Assembly: GCF_018343775.1 (NCBI RefSeq)
Contig: NZ_CP074349.1
Span: 372,001 to 436,000, forward strand
Origin: Pseudomonas cichorii
GTDB taxonomy: Bacteria; Pseudomonadota; Gammaproteobacteria; Pseudomonadales; Pseudomonadaceae
Length of the DNA: 64,000 bases
Reading direction: 5' to 3'
Part shown: positions 50,207 through 59,137 of the stretch, one piece after another
Numbering within the stretch: the stretch's first letter is position 1
How the letters are laid out: each line of letters opens with the position of its first letter
Notes under the pieces: model-generated
The model's input: the letters and a program-made list of their open reading frames with translations, nothing else
Databases searched by the model: none
Told to the model about the DNA's origin: nothing
Program-made: the position numbers and the translations under genes

Positions 50207-50937
50207 GAGGACTCGCCGGTCAGAGGCTTGCGGGCCACGACATTGACCAGGGTTTCTTCGCGTTGCCCGAACGGCTTGGGCTTGAGCAGTTTCAGGCGCT
50301 CCAGCAAGCCGAAGTCTTTTGCACGGCTCCACCACAGATACGGGTACGAGACATTATCGGCTTCAAACTCGAAGCCCTGGCCGCGAATCATCTCCAGATA
50401 CTGCGCTGCGCTTTTCTGCACATGCATGGGGTGGCGAAACAACCAGCGAATCACCCAGGTATCGATATAGGCCTCGGTGGATTCGGCGAACAGCAGATAG
50501 CCGCCCGGTTTGAGCACGCGATAGAACTCGGCAATGGCTTTTTCCTGCTCGACCAGATGGTGAAAGGTCTGGTGACAGAACAGCATGTCGACGCTGGCAT
50601 CCGGCAATTGCAGGGCGGCGCAATCACTGCCGATCAGCTCGATATCGATACCCTGGCGGCGAGCTTCTTCACGGCTCATCTTCAGACTGTGCGGGTCGGC
50701 GTCCACACCCAGCAGGCGTGAAGGTGCGAAGACCTGGCGCAGGTACTGGAATGACTTGCCTTGCCCACACCCGGCATCCAGCAGCACCGGTGCTTCAGGT
50801 GGCTGGCCGTTGAACAGCGTGCGCAGATCATTGATCGCAACCCGCAGCACGTGATGCTGCCAGGTGTGGCTGCGCAGGAACCAGAAACCGAAACGGGTTT
50901 CTTCGACATAGCTGTCGCTCAGGAATGGCTGGTTCAT
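50203..50937 (-). CDS. Class I SAM-dependent methyltransferase of the aryl polyene cluster
   Basis: A 244-residue methyltransferase with a Rossmann fold: PVLLDAGCGQGKSFQYL (motif I), LLGVDADPHSLKMSREEA, DMLFCHQTFHHLVEQEKA and YRVLKPGGYLLFAES. In related clusters a methyltransferase decorates the aryl head group (for example methylation of the hydroxyphenyl ring); this is the likely job here but is inferred. Overlaps the FAD oxidoreductase gene by four bases. Confidence 0.85.
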   Translation of the reverse strand: MNQPFLSDSYVEETRFGFWFLRSHTWQHHVLRVAINDLRTLFNGQPPEAPVLLDAGCGQGKSFQYLRQVFAPSRLLGVDADPHSLKMSREEARRQGIDIELIGSDCAALQLPDASVDMLFCHQTFHHLVEQEKAIAEFYRVLKPGGYLLFAESTEAYIDTWVIRWLFRHPMHVQKSAAQYLEMIRGQGFEFEADNVSYPYLWWSRAKDFGLLERLKLLKPKPFGQREETLVNVVARKPLTGESS

Positions 50938-52181
50938 GAGGCGTTACTCGCACAGAACTCGGCCAGCATGCGCAACCGGCGTTTGGGCTCGCTGACAAAG
51001 GGATTGCGTTCATCCCATGCATAACCGGCCAGGATGGCGCTGATCATACGGCGGATGTCCGGGGTACTGTCGGGATAGAAAATGACGTCCTGAAAGCTGT
51101 TGTCATACCAGCCCTCGACATAGGCGCGGAAGGTATCGACACCACGCTTGAGCGGGATGGCAAATTCGGTTTCCCAGTCCACGCTTTCGCCCTGCAACTG
51201 TCGGCTCAGCAGGTTGGCGGCCATGCTGGCCGAGCGCATGGCAATGGTCACGCCGGACGAAAACACCGGGTCGAGAAATTCCGCCGCGTTGCCCAGCAGT
51301 GCGAAGCCGGGGCCATGCAGGGTTTTGACGTTGGCTGAATAACCACCAATGGTCCGTGCCGGTGTATCCCAGACGGCATTTTTCAGCACCTTCTTGAGCT
51401 GTGGCGTTTCATCGACGAATGCTTGCAGGCAGTCGTCCAGGTCCTGCGGCTTATCTTTGAAGCGCTCAGCCGACGCAACCACGCCCAAGGAGCAGCGACC
51501 ATTGCTGAACGGAATCGACCAGAACCAGACGTCCCGATGTTCGGGATGAATGCTGATCAGGATCTTTTCACGGTCGAAGGGCGGGCTTTCGATATGGTCT
51601 TCGATGTGAGTGAACACGGCCTGGCGCACCGGGAAGCCGGACGGCGCTTCAAGGTCCAGCAAGCGCGGCAGGACGCGGCCATAACCGCTGGCATCGAGCA
51701 CGAACAGGGTTTGCACGCTGTACTCGCTGCCGTCTTCACGACGAACGCTCAGGATGGGTTGCGGGGCGCTGAAGTCGGCGTTGATGATTTCCTGCTGATA
51801 GCGGATTTCAACACCTTGCAGCGCTGCCTGATCGGCCAGCAGCTTGTCGAACTCACTGCGCTGGACCTGAAAGGTCGTGGGTTTGCCGTTGCTGAACGTG
51901 TCACCGAAATCGAAATCGCTGTACTGATCACCGACAGCAAAGGCTGCACCGTTTTTCTTCTGGAATCCGGCCGCCTCAACTGCTTCGAGCATGCCGGCTT
52001 CTTCGACGAAGTCCAGGCAATGGGAGAGCAGGCTTTCGCCAATCGAGAAGCGTGGAAACAGCTGGCGTTCGATGATCAGAACATCGTGGCCCTTGCGTTT
52101 GAGCAGCGCGGCAGCAATCGCCCCGGCAGGGCCTGCACCAATGACGACAACCTGCCGATTTTCCATGTCAGTGAGGGGCAC
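50934..52181 (-). CDS. FAD-dependent oxidoreductase, halogenase-like
   Basis: A 415-residue flavoprotein of the tryptophan halogenase/geranylgeranyl reductase superfamily. VVVIGAGPAGAIAAALLKRKG binds FAD (about 11-31), followed by PRFSIGESLLSHCLD. Two features of flavin-dependent halogenases are visible: WFWSIP at 219-224 (the W-x-W-x-I-P motif) and Lys75/Lys76 in GFQKKNGAAF, aligned by context with the catalytic lysine. GTG at 52181 is preferred since AAGGA lies 6 nt upstream; ATG 52166 is an alternative. It may halogenate or otherwise oxidise the aryl head. Overlaps the antiporter gene by 14 nt. Confidence 0.8.
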   Translation of the reverse strand: MPLTDMENRQVVVIGAGPAGAIAAALLKRKGHDVLIIERQLFPRFSIGESLLSHCLDFVEEAGMLEAVEAAGFQKKNGAAFAVGDQYSDFDFGDTFSNGKPTTFQVQRSEFDKLLADQAALQGVEIRYQQEIINADFSAPQPILSVRREDGSEYSVQTLFVLDASGYGRVLPRLLDLEAPSGFPVRQAVFTHIEDHIESPPFDREKILISIHPEHRDVWFWSIPFSNGRCSLGVVASAERFKDKPQDLDDCLQAFVDETPQLKKVLKNAVWDTPARTIGGYSANVKTLHGPGFALLGNAAEFLDPVFSSGVTIAMRSASMAANLLSRQLQGESVDWETEFAIPLKRGVDTFRAYVEGWYDNSFQDVIFYPDSTPDIRRMISAILAGYAWDERNPFVSEPKRRLRMLAEFCASNAS

Positions 52182-53337
52182 AAGAGTTCCTTATCGGTTG
52201 GTCGGTGGTCAGGGAGGACGGCAACGGTTTGCGACCCATGCCGGTCAGGGCAGGCATGAGCGTCGCCAGCAGGCTCATCAGCATCAGCGCGAAATACAGC
52301 GCCGGACTGATGAGTTGCTGTTGCAGCAGAAGATTGAGAAAGACGATTTCGCTCAGCCCGCGGATATTCAGCAGCACGCTTTCGCGCCAGCGGCTTGCGC
52401 CTGCAAAAGAGGGTGGAGCCCAGCGCAGACCGATCCAGTTTCCCAGCATCTTGCTGACGATGGGAATGATGATCAGCGCGGCCAGTTGCAGCCCGCTCAG
52501 GGTGCTCATGGCACTGTGGATGTCGATTTGCACAATGCCGAAGGTCAGCAGCAACGGTATCGCCAGCTGGTTCTGCAAGCGTTTGAACAGGGCAGCAGGC
52601 AGCGGCAGCCTCCAGGTTTGCCCAAGGCGCGACATGTACAGCAGATAGCCAATGCCGAAGATCAGCGCGTTAAGTTTGTAGTGCTCGGCTACCACCAGCA
52701 TTGCAAAGAACGTCAGGCTGTAGAGCAACGGCTGGCGCAGGCCCAGCAGGCGAAACAGCAAGGGAATGCAGGCTCCCAGCAACGGCAGTAACAGGCTGGC
52801 GGGTTTCAGGCTGCCCTGGCCCAGGGCGAACAGGCTCCAGCAGGCCAGATCGATAAGGATCGCGGTTTGTACCAGACGGCGTGTCGCCTGGGGCGGGTAG
52901 CCGATGTGTTGCAGGTAGAGATAAAGCACCGGGATCGCGGTGATGGCGAACACCAGTCCAATGGCCAGCGAGCCGAGCCAGGATTGATCCGCAAGCAGCC
53001 ATAGCGCACAGGCCAGCCCTGCCACAAAGGGCACCAGAAAGCTGGGGATCGCGACTTTCAGGCTCTGGCGGTCCAGTCTGGCGTCGATGACATCGCTGAG
53101 GATATGCCCCAGGACTATCGCGAAGGCCAGGCTGTACAAGGTCTTGAGCCAGGCCGGCGACACCAGTTGTGCGCCGCTCAGTTGCCAGTGCGGCTCGATC
53201 CAGAACAGCATCAGCAGTGGCAAGCCAAAGGTCGCCAGCAGCAACTGGCTGACGATGGGAATCAGGCCCAGTCGCTGACCCGCCCAGGTTGCCAGGGCAA
53301 AGGCCAATAGCGCCATCAGCCAGAATAGAAGGATCAT
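52168..53337 (-). CDS. CPA2-type cation/proton antiporter-like membrane protein
   Basis: A 389-residue protein with about 12 hydrophobic helices (MILLFWLMALLAFALATWAG, VSPAWLKTLYSLAFAIVLGH, ALIFGIGYLLYM and others). It resembles Na/H exchangers of the KefB/NhaA2 class: the acidic residue in TAILIDLACWSLF, and LNIRGLSEIVFLNLLLQQ near the C-terminus (the N-x-R-G-x-x-E segment of this class). The start is fixed by TGATG overlap with the exporter gene; the open frame continues upstream only as a shadow. Transport of K+ or Na+ against protons across the inner membrane is the family role; its use in pigment production is unclear. Confidence 0.75.
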   Translation of the reverse strand: MILLFWLMALLAFALATWAGQRLGLIPIVSQLLLATFGLPLLMLFWIEPHWQLSGAQLVSPAWLKTLYSLAFAIVLGHILSDVIDARLDRQSLKVAIPSFLVPFVAGLACALWLLADQSWLGSLAIGLVFAITAIPVLYLYLQHIGYPPQATRRLVQTAILIDLACWSLFALGQGSLKPASLLLPLLGACIPLLFRLLGLRQPLLYSLTFFAMLVVAEHYKLNALIFGIGYLLYMSRLGQTWRLPLPAALFKRLQNQLAIPLLLTFGIVQIDIHSAMSTLSGLQLAALIIIPIVSKMLGNWIGLRWAPPSFAGASRWRESVLLNIRGLSEIVFLNLLLQQQLISPALYFALMLMSLLATLMPALTGMGRKPLPSSLTTDQPIRNSCAPH

Positions 53338-55658
53338 CACGAACGATGCTCCTTCTTCGGACTTGCCCAGGGAGCAAGGATGAAACTGAAAGCCAGCCCA
53401 AGGCTGACGGACAGCCCGAAATTGCTGATGGCCGGGGTACTGGAGATCGCCAGCAGACCAAATGAAAGCCATGTGGTGATGGCGGCCAGCAAGGTGCCCA
53501 GCAGGCTGACGGCAGCGCCGCCGATCTGCTCGCGCATGAGAATGGCGTAATCGACACTGATCGCCGTCACCAGCAGCAGGCCGAACAGGCTGAACAGGGT
53601 CAGCGGCTGGCCGAGCCAGCCCAGGCTTGCCAGACTGCACAGGGCTGCCAGCAAGGGCAGGGCAACAATTCGCAAGGCTCCGCCCAGGCCGAACGGCAGG
53701 AACAACAACAGGACGATCAGTACGCAGGAAAGCAGTTTCAGTTCGGCGGCGCTGATCTGGGTGGCGGCGAATACGCTGTTGAGTTCGCCCAGGCGATCCA
53801 CCAGTTGTACACCTTCCAGCCCTTGCGCCTGAGTCTTCAGCAGAGCGGGATCGTTCAGGCCTCGCAAACTTACGATGCCGGCCACGCCGTTATCGTCATG
53901 GCCGAGCCAGAGCGTGCGCCAGGGTTCGCTGAGAGGTCCGGTGAGGGCGAGGTCGATACTTTGTGAGGGCAGCGCTTGCAGTCGGGCCAGCTCGGCCTGC
54001 AATGCGCTGGCCGATACGCCCAGTTGGACCAGAGGCTGCCAAAGCGGCTCCAGGCGGGAGAGTGCAGTGCGTGTGGCTTGCTGGTCGGCGGGTGATGCGA
54101 CCAGTTGATTGAGCGCCATGTAGCCTTGCAGCTTGCCGACATTGACCAGTTGTTCCAGTCGTTGGGTGAGTGCCGACTGGCGCTCCAGCAATTGCTGCTC
54201 ATCCTTGCCACGAACCAGAAAGAACTGGCTGGTGGGCTGGTAGCCGGTGATGCGGGCGATGGCTTGGGCTTCGTCTGTCAGTGCCTGAGGCGCCGAAACC
54301 CATTGGCGGATATCGTTCCGAGTGGTCAGTTGCCACAAGCCTGTTGCACAGAACGCCAACAGCACTGCCAACAGTACGGGAGTACTGATGCGTTGCAGCA
54401 AGGCTTCGCGGCAATCGAGCAGGTGTTGTGCCAGAGCCAGAGGCCATTGCGCGGGATGGATTTCGACCTTGGCGAGCAACGCAGGCAGCAGGCAAACCGC
54501 AGTCAGATAGGCTCCGATCAGACCGGCAGCCGAGAACACGGCGATTTGCGTCAAGGCTGGAAATGGCGTCCAGGCCAGGGCCAGATAGCCAATACAGCTG
54601 GTGATCAGGCTCAGGCTCAGGCCGGGTAATGTGAGTCGCAAGGCAGGCCAGCTCCGCCAGGGTTTCAGGCTCCAGCTTTTGGACAGATAGTGCAGCGGGT
54701 AGTCCACAGCCACGCCGATCAGGCTGGAGCCGAGCACCAGCGTCATGACATGCATGCTGCCAAAAAACGCCACGCAGGCTACGGCGCCGAACAGCATGCC
54801 CACCAGTACCGGCACGAAGGCCAAAAGCACTTTCCAGCGCCGGAAAGCCAGCAACAGCAGCAACAGAATGCCCACCGTCGCACCGCCACCCACCCAGGTG
54901 ATTTCCCGGCTGGCCTGTTTCTGACCATTGGCGGCATACAGCAGGCCGCTGGCTGCCAGTAACTGGCCGTCGACCTGTCTGGCCTGTTCGCGAGCAGCGT
55001 CCAGCAGGTTCGCGACCTGGGTGGGCAGGTGCATATCGAATGCATCGCTGCGAGTGCGTGAGCGCAGCAATACCCAGCTTTTGTCATCGGCCACGGCAAT
55101 CAATGCGCCGCTGGCCAGATCTGGCTGGACCGAGCCCTGTTTCGGCAGCCCGTTCTGAATCCGCCCGGTCAGGCCCAGCCAGTCGTCCTGACTCGCCACC
55201 AGACTGAACCCGGCAAATGGATCGAACAGGCTTTGTACGCGCTGATCGATGAAGGCCTGTGGATCGTTGATCAGCACGTTGCGGTCTGCGTCTGGCAACA
55301 TTGCCAGTCGACCTTGCAACAGTTGGTTACGCAAGGCCGGCAGGTCCGCTTGCAGCGACCATTGCACCTTCTCGAACAACCCGCTGGCTTGCCATTGATC
55401 GCTCAACTGGCGCGCCAGCTCGATGGCCTGTTGTCGGTCGGCATGTCCGACCAGTACTAGCATTTCCCGGTTGAGCGGTTCCTGCATCCGTTGTTCGGCG
55501 CGCAGTACCAAGGCATCGGTGTTGGTGCCGGGGACCAACTCCATGAGGTTGGCCGACAGCGGAGAGCGGTCATGCCACTGCCACCCGGCCAGGGCCAGAA
55601 CGCCTGCCAGGATCAGCAGGAACAGGCGCGGCAGCAGGCGTTCAGTTGCTGAAGTCAT
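53337..55658 (-). CDS. MMPL/RND-family exporter of the aryl polyene cluster
   Basis: A 773-residue inner-membrane exporter. Two repeats each with one leading helix, a large periplasmic loop and five helices: helix 1 (about 9-27), loop (30-245) with LVPGTNTDALVLRAEQRM, helices 250-390 including VLGSSLIGVAVDYPLHYLSK; second half from about 420, with the loop to 625 and FGLLLVTAISVDYAILMREQ. The two [G/S]-x-x-x-D-Y elements carry the proton-relay aspartates of MMPL/RND pumps. It probably extracts the polyene lipid towards the LolA-like protein. Overlaps the LolA-like gene by 17 nt. Confidence 0.88.
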   Translation of the reverse strand: MTSATERLLPRLFLLILAGVLALAGWQWHDRSPLSANLMELVPGTNTDALVLRAEQRMQEPLNREMLVLVGHADRQQAIELARQLSDQWQASGLFEKVQWSLQADLPALRNQLLQGRLAMLPDADRNVLINDPQAFIDQRVQSLFDPFAGFSLVASQDDWLGLTGRIQNGLPKQGSVQPDLASGALIAVADDKSWVLLRSRTRSDAFDMHLPTQVANLLDAAREQARQVDGQLLAASGLLYAANGQKQASREITWVGGGATVGILLLLLLAFRRWKVLLAFVPVLVGMLFGAVACVAFFGSMHVMTLVLGSSLIGVAVDYPLHYLSKSWSLKPWRSWPALRLTLPGLSLSLITSCIGYLALAWTPFPALTQIAVFSAAGLIGAYLTAVCLLPALLAKVEIHPAQWPLALAQHLLDCREALLQRISTPVLLAVLLAFCATGLWQLTTRNDIRQWVSAPQALTDEAQAIARITGYQPTSQFFLVRGKDEQQLLERQSALTQRLEQLVNVGKLQGYMALNQLVASPADQQATRTALSRLEPLWQPLVQLGVSASALQAELARLQALPSQSIDLALTGPLSEPWRTLWLGHDDNGVAGIVSLRGLNDPALLKTQAQGLEGVQLVDRLGELNSVFAATQISAAELKLLSCVLIVLLLFLPFGLGGALRIVALPLLAALCSLASLGWLGQPLTLFSLFGLLLVTAISVDYAILMREQIGGAAVSLLGTLLAAITTWLSFGLLAISSTPAISNFGLSVSLGLAFSFILAPWASPKKEHRS

Positions 55659-56253
55659 TGCGCTGCACGTCGGTCAAGGCCTGGGAGCTGCTGCTGTCGA
55701 GCATTTTCAGAACAGTGCTGTCGCCCTGGGTTTCCAGCAATTCGATACGGTTGACCAGTTCGCCGCCGTCGATATTGATCTGCTTGAAGACCTGTTGCAG
55801 CAGCAGCGAGCGCGGGATGAGTGTGAGGTGCCATGCCTGTGCATCGCCTTTCAATTGCAGCTCGAAGTCCCGTTGCAGGCCGCTGCTGTCGCCTTGCAAT
55901 ACGGCGAGAAAAAGACGGTTCTGTTCGGCCCCCGCGCTTTTGCCCGGCAGGAGTTTCCAGAGGCCGCTGCCCGGTGTTTCGCGGCGTGCGATACCGGCAG
56001 GCGTGATGCGGTAATCCTGTTTCAGTGGCGTATCCAGCAGCCAGAGCAAGCCGAACTCTCTGGACAGGACGAAGCGGCCTTTGCTGAGCAAAGGTTGCGG
56101 CAGGGCGCGCAGGTGTTTTTCCTGAACGAAGTTGCCCTGTACCACGACAGGTTTGGCCAACTGATCGCTCAGTTGCTGTAGATCGAACGCCAGAGCCAGT
56201 GACGGCAGGCACATCAGACCGAGCAGGCACAAAGCCCGCAGAGCACGATTCAT
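55642..56253 (-). CDS. LolA-like outer-membrane lipoprotein carrier of the cluster
   Basis: The 203-residue periplasmic protein has a signal peptide (MNRALRALCLLGLMCLPSLALA) and a LolA-like beta-barrel: VVQGNFVQEKHLRALPQPL, GRFVLSREFGLLWLLDTPLK (the F-x-W motif region), LTLIPRSLLLQQVFKQINID and LLETQGDSTVLKML. LolA carries lipoproteins across the periplasm; in aryl polyene clusters the dedicated copy is thought to carry the lipidated pigment from the MMPL exporter to the outer membrane. The ATG at 56253 overlaps the thioesterase stop by four bases. Confidence 0.85.
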   Translation of the reverse strand: MNRALRALCLLGLMCLPSLALAFDLQQLSDQLAKPVVVQGNFVQEKHLRALPQPLLSKGRFVLSREFGLLWLLDTPLKQDYRITPAGIARRETPGSGLWKLLPGKSAGAEQNRLFLAVLQGDSSGLQRDFELQLKGDAQAWHLTLIPRSLLLQQVFKQINIDGGELVNRIELLETQGDSTVLKMLDSSSSQALTDVQRNDFSN

Positions 56254-56675
56254 GGCAGGGCCTTTTGAATGGCGTCGATAAAGACCTGAGGTGAAGCCAG
56301 TTGCATCTCGCGGCTTTCCACATGCACGGCGACTTGCACGGTACTGGCGCGGGTCATGCGCTCCCCGGTACTGGCGTCGGTAATCAGGTAGTTGATCTTC
56401 AGGCGGTTCTCCCACTCCACCAGACTGGCGCGCACGATCAGTTTCTGGCCGAACACGGCACCACGCATGTAGCGCAGTTGCAGGTCGATCACGGGCCAGC
56501 CATAGCCGGACTCCAGCATGTGGGTGTAGTTGTGGCCGATATGGTCCAGCAACGCACAGCGAGCGACTTCCAGGTATTTGACGTAATGGCCGTGCCAGAC
56601 GATGTTCATCATGTCGACATCGAAAAACGGCACCAACACTTCAGTGTCGACGTGAATGAATCCCTTACTGCGCAT
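56250..56675 (-). CDS. apeK: Acyl-CoA/ACP thioesterase, 4HBT family
   Basis: The 141-residue hotdog thioesterase resembles 4-hydroxybenzoyl-CoA thioesterase and YbgC: VPFFDVDMMNIVWHGHYVKY with the catalytic aspartate, then LEVARCALLDHIG and a short C-terminal domain. Within the cluster it could release the finished polyene from ACP or edit stalled chains. It corresponds by position and family to the thioesterase called ApeK in described clusters. It overlaps the ammonia-lyase gene upstream by 11 nt. Confidence 0.8.
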   Translation of the reverse strand: MRSKGFIHVDTEVLVPFFDVDMMNIVWHGHYVKYLEVARCALLDHIGHNYTHMLESGYGWPVIDLQLRYMRGAVFGQKLIVRASLVEWENRLKINYLITDASTGERMTRASTVQVAVHVESREMQLASPQVFIDAIQKALP

Positions 56676-58212
56676 GCAACCTCCAGTGGCGGTTGGCGAT
56701 GCGATTCAGGCACAGGCGCAGTTCGGCTTCCAGTGCGCGATCCTCTATGACTGGCGGGAAGTCCTGAGCCAGTTGCTCGTGCATGGCGGCCAGTGCCGGT
56801 GGCAATGGACGTGCGTCATCTGCCTGGCTGCGCAGCCAGACGCCCTGATTGGCGGCGATCAGTGTGGCGGCGGCGACCTGCTCGGTCAGTTCCAGTACCC
56901 GAATGGCATCCCTGGCAGCAATCGTGCCCATGCTGACCTTGTCCTGGTTATGGCATTCGGTCGAGCGCGAGAACACGCTGGCGGGCATGGTGTTTTTCAG
57001 GGCTTCGGCGGTCCAGGCGCTGGCACCGATCTGTACGGCCTTGAAGCCATGATTGAGCATGGCCCGTTCACTGCTGGCGCCGGACAGGTTGCTCGGCAGG
57101 CCGTGGTTGTAGCGAGTGTCCACCAACAAGGCCAGTTGCCGGTCCAGCAGGTCGGCGACGTTGGCAACCAGGGTTTTCAGGCTGTCCATGGCAAAGGCGA
57201 TATGCCCGCCGTAGAAGTGCCCGCCATGCAGAACACGCTCGGCTTCTGCATCGATGATCGGATTGTCGTTGGCACTGTTGAGCTCGGTTTCGATGAACGA
57301 GCGCAACCAGTTCAGGCTGTCGGCCAGCACGCCCAGCACATGGGGCGCGCAACGCAGCGAGTAGCGATCCTGCAGGCGATGCAGCGGCGCGGTGGGCGCA
57401 TCGATGGCCAGATCCTGACGCAGCCAGGCGGCGACTTGTGTCTGGCCCGGATGAGGTTTGGCGGCGAACAGGCGCTCGTCGAAATGCTCCGGGTTGCCTT
57501 GCAGCGCCACGACATTCAGGGCCGTGATACGGGTTGCCAGTTGCAGCAGGTAGTCGGCGCGGGCGAAAGCCAGGCAAGCCAGACCGGTCATGACGGCTGT
57601 ACCGTTCATGAGTGCCAGTGCTTCCTTGGGTCTGAGTCTGAGGGGTTGCCAACCCAGTTCGCGATGCACATCGCTGGCCTGACGTCGCTCGCCACGGAAC
57701 ATCACTTCACGTTCGCCGGACAAGGTGGCTGCCACATAGGACAGGGGCGTCAGGTCACCGCTGGCCCCCACCGAACCTTCTTCCGGGATCAGCGGCAATA
57801 CGTCGTGTTCGATGAAGGCTTGCAGGCGCTCCAGCAACTCGACACGCACGCCGGAAACCCCATGGCACAGCGACTGCAAGCGTGCTGCCAGTACGGCGCG
57901 GGTGGCTTGTGCATCCAGAAGCCTGCCCAGGCCACAGCCATGGAAGGTGTACAAATGACGGGGCAGGGCTTCGACATGTTGCAACGGCACGGCGACCACG
58001 CAGGAGTCACCGTAGCCGGTGGTGACGCCGTAAATCACACCTTCCTTGTCCAGCAGGGAATCAAGGAACTGCGCGCCTTTGGCGATGCGCTCCCGAAAGG
58101 CGCTGTCGTTTTGCAGGGCCGTAGGAACCTGGCGATTGGCCAAGGCCAGAACGTCCTCGATACGCAGTGCGCGTTCGCCAAACATGACCGTGTCAGGAGC
58201 TTGATTCGTCAT
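56665..58212 (-). CDS. MIO-type aromatic amino acid ammonia-lyase (HAL/TAL/PAL family)
   Basis: A 515-residue ammonia-lyase. Ala150-Ser151-Gly152 in GSVGASGDLTPLSYVA will form the MIO prosthetic group; Tyr61 in YGVTTGYG is the catalytic tyrosine of the inner loop. The selectivity pair reads Phe90-His91 (LYTFHGCG), unlike Ser-His of histidine lyases, His-Leu of tyrosine lyases or Phe-Leu of phenylalanine lyases. The cluster context argues for tyrosine or phenylalanine, giving a coumarate- or cinnamate-type starter, rather than histidine degradation; no hut genes are near. The ATG at 58212 overlaps the acyltransferase gene by 20 nt. Confidence 0.87.
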   Translation of the reverse strand: MTNQAPDTVMFGERALRIEDVLALANRQVPTALQNDSAFRERIAKGAQFLDSLLDKEGVIYGVTTGYGDSCVVAVPLQHVEALPRHLYTFHGCGLGRLLDAQATRAVLAARLQSLCHGVSGVRVELLERLQAFIEHDVLPLIPEEGSVGASGDLTPLSYVAATLSGEREVMFRGERRQASDVHRELGWQPLRLRPKEALALMNGTAVMTGLACLAFARADYLLQLATRITALNVVALQGNPEHFDERLFAAKPHPGQTQVAAWLRQDLAIDAPTAPLHRLQDRYSLRCAPHVLGVLADSLNWLRSFIETELNSANDNPIIDAEAERVLHGGHFYGGHIAFAMDSLKTLVANVADLLDRQLALLVDTRYNHGLPSNLSGASSERAMLNHGFKAVQIGASAWTAEALKNTMPASVFSRSTECHNQDKVSMGTIAARDAIRVLELTEQVAAATLIAANQGVWLRSQADDARPLPPALAAMHEQLAQDFPPVIEDRALEAELRLCLNRIANRHWRLHAQ

Positions 58213-59137
58213 CGGACTTCCAGAAAGGGTAGAAATTGAACCACTGTTGCGGAGCCTCCAGGCAATAGTGCCCAAGACGTTCGGCATAGCGGCTGGCCCA
58301 ATGGGCAATCACTTCGGCGCGGTCGCTGCGGCGCCAGTGAATGGCATCGGTAAAGGGGTCGAGAATCACTCGGTAACCCTTCGGGCCCTTGAGGCAGAAA
58401 AACAGATTGACCGGGCATTTGAGCAGCCCGGCCAGTAACCATGGTCCCTGGGGGAAGCTTGCCGGTTGGCCGAGGAAGTCAGCCTGCACGTTGCGCCCGC
58501 CGTGCAGGGTGACGCGATCTCCGGCAATGGCCAGCCACTCGCCTTCATCCAGGCGCTGGCTCAGTTGCAGCATGATTGCCGGGTCCAGCTCACTGACCTG
58601 GATCAGACGCAGGTTGGTGGCGCCGGCCTGCCCCAGCAGACGGTTGAAACGTTCGGCGTGCTTGGTATGCACCAGCACATTCATGGTGACTTTTTCACCC
58701 AGCTCGGCCAGCGCCCGGCAGACTTCAAGGTTGCCCAGATGCGCCCCGACCAGCAGTTGCCCACGTTCGCCCCGCAGTTGATCGCGAAGATGTGCAGGGT
58801 CGACGATTTCAATCTGTTCGATCCCGAGCTTGCCGTTCCAGACGTCGAGCTTGTCCAGTAAGGCATCGGCAAAGGCCATGAACTGGCCGAAAACCCGCCA
58901 ATGAGTGGGGCGCAGCTCAGGTTTGCCGCTCCAGTCCGCCAGTCGTTGCTGATATTCCCGGATGCTTCGGCGAGCCTGGCGACCAAACAGGAAGAAGTAC
59001 AGAACGATGCCGTACAGCACCGGGCTGAGCACACGCCGGCCCAGCACACGCACGCCCCAGGCGGTGAGTTTCATCAACAGAAAGCTGCCGCGCTCTTCGT
59101 GGTGAGCCCAGTGCTGTTTTTGCGGGTTGTCACTCAT
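58193..59137 (-). CDS. Lipid A acyltransferase-like (LpxL/HtrB family) protein
   Basis: A 314-residue membrane-associated acyltransferase. A hydrophobic anchor lies at about residues 28-55 (RRVLSPVLYGIVLYFFLFG). The catalytic H-x4-D/E motif is VGAHLGNLEVCRAL (His...Glu), followed by AIAGDRVTLHGGRNVQADFL and PQGPWLLAGLLKCPVNLFF. The family moves acyl chains onto lipid or glycolipid acceptors at the inner membrane; here it may attach the polyene acyl chain to an anchor. The ATG at 59137 overlaps the glycosyltransferase stop by four bases. In some clusters this activity is fused to the glycosyltransferase. Confidence 0.85.
   Translation of the reverse strand: MSDNPQKQHWAHHEERGSFLLMKLTAWGVRVLGRRVLSPVLYGIVLYFFLFGRQARRSIREYQQRLADWSGKPELRPTHWRVFGQFMAFADALLDKLDVWNGKLGIEQIEIVDPAHLRDQLRGERGQLLVGAHLGNLEVCRALAELGEKVTMNVLVHTKHAERFNRLLGQAGATNLRLIQVSELDPAIMLQLSQRLDEGEWLAIAGDRVTLHGGRNVQADFLGQPASFPQGPWLLAGLLKCPVNLFFCLKGPKGYRVILDPFTDAIHWRRSDRAEVIAHWASRYAERLGHYCLEAPQQWFNFYPFWKSDDESSS

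Noticed and set aside
56665..58212. Histidine utilisation (hutH) assignment for the ammonia-lyase
   Set aside because: No hutU, hutI or hutC neighbours, the selectivity residues differ from histidine lyases, and the gene overlaps aryl polyene genes on both sides.
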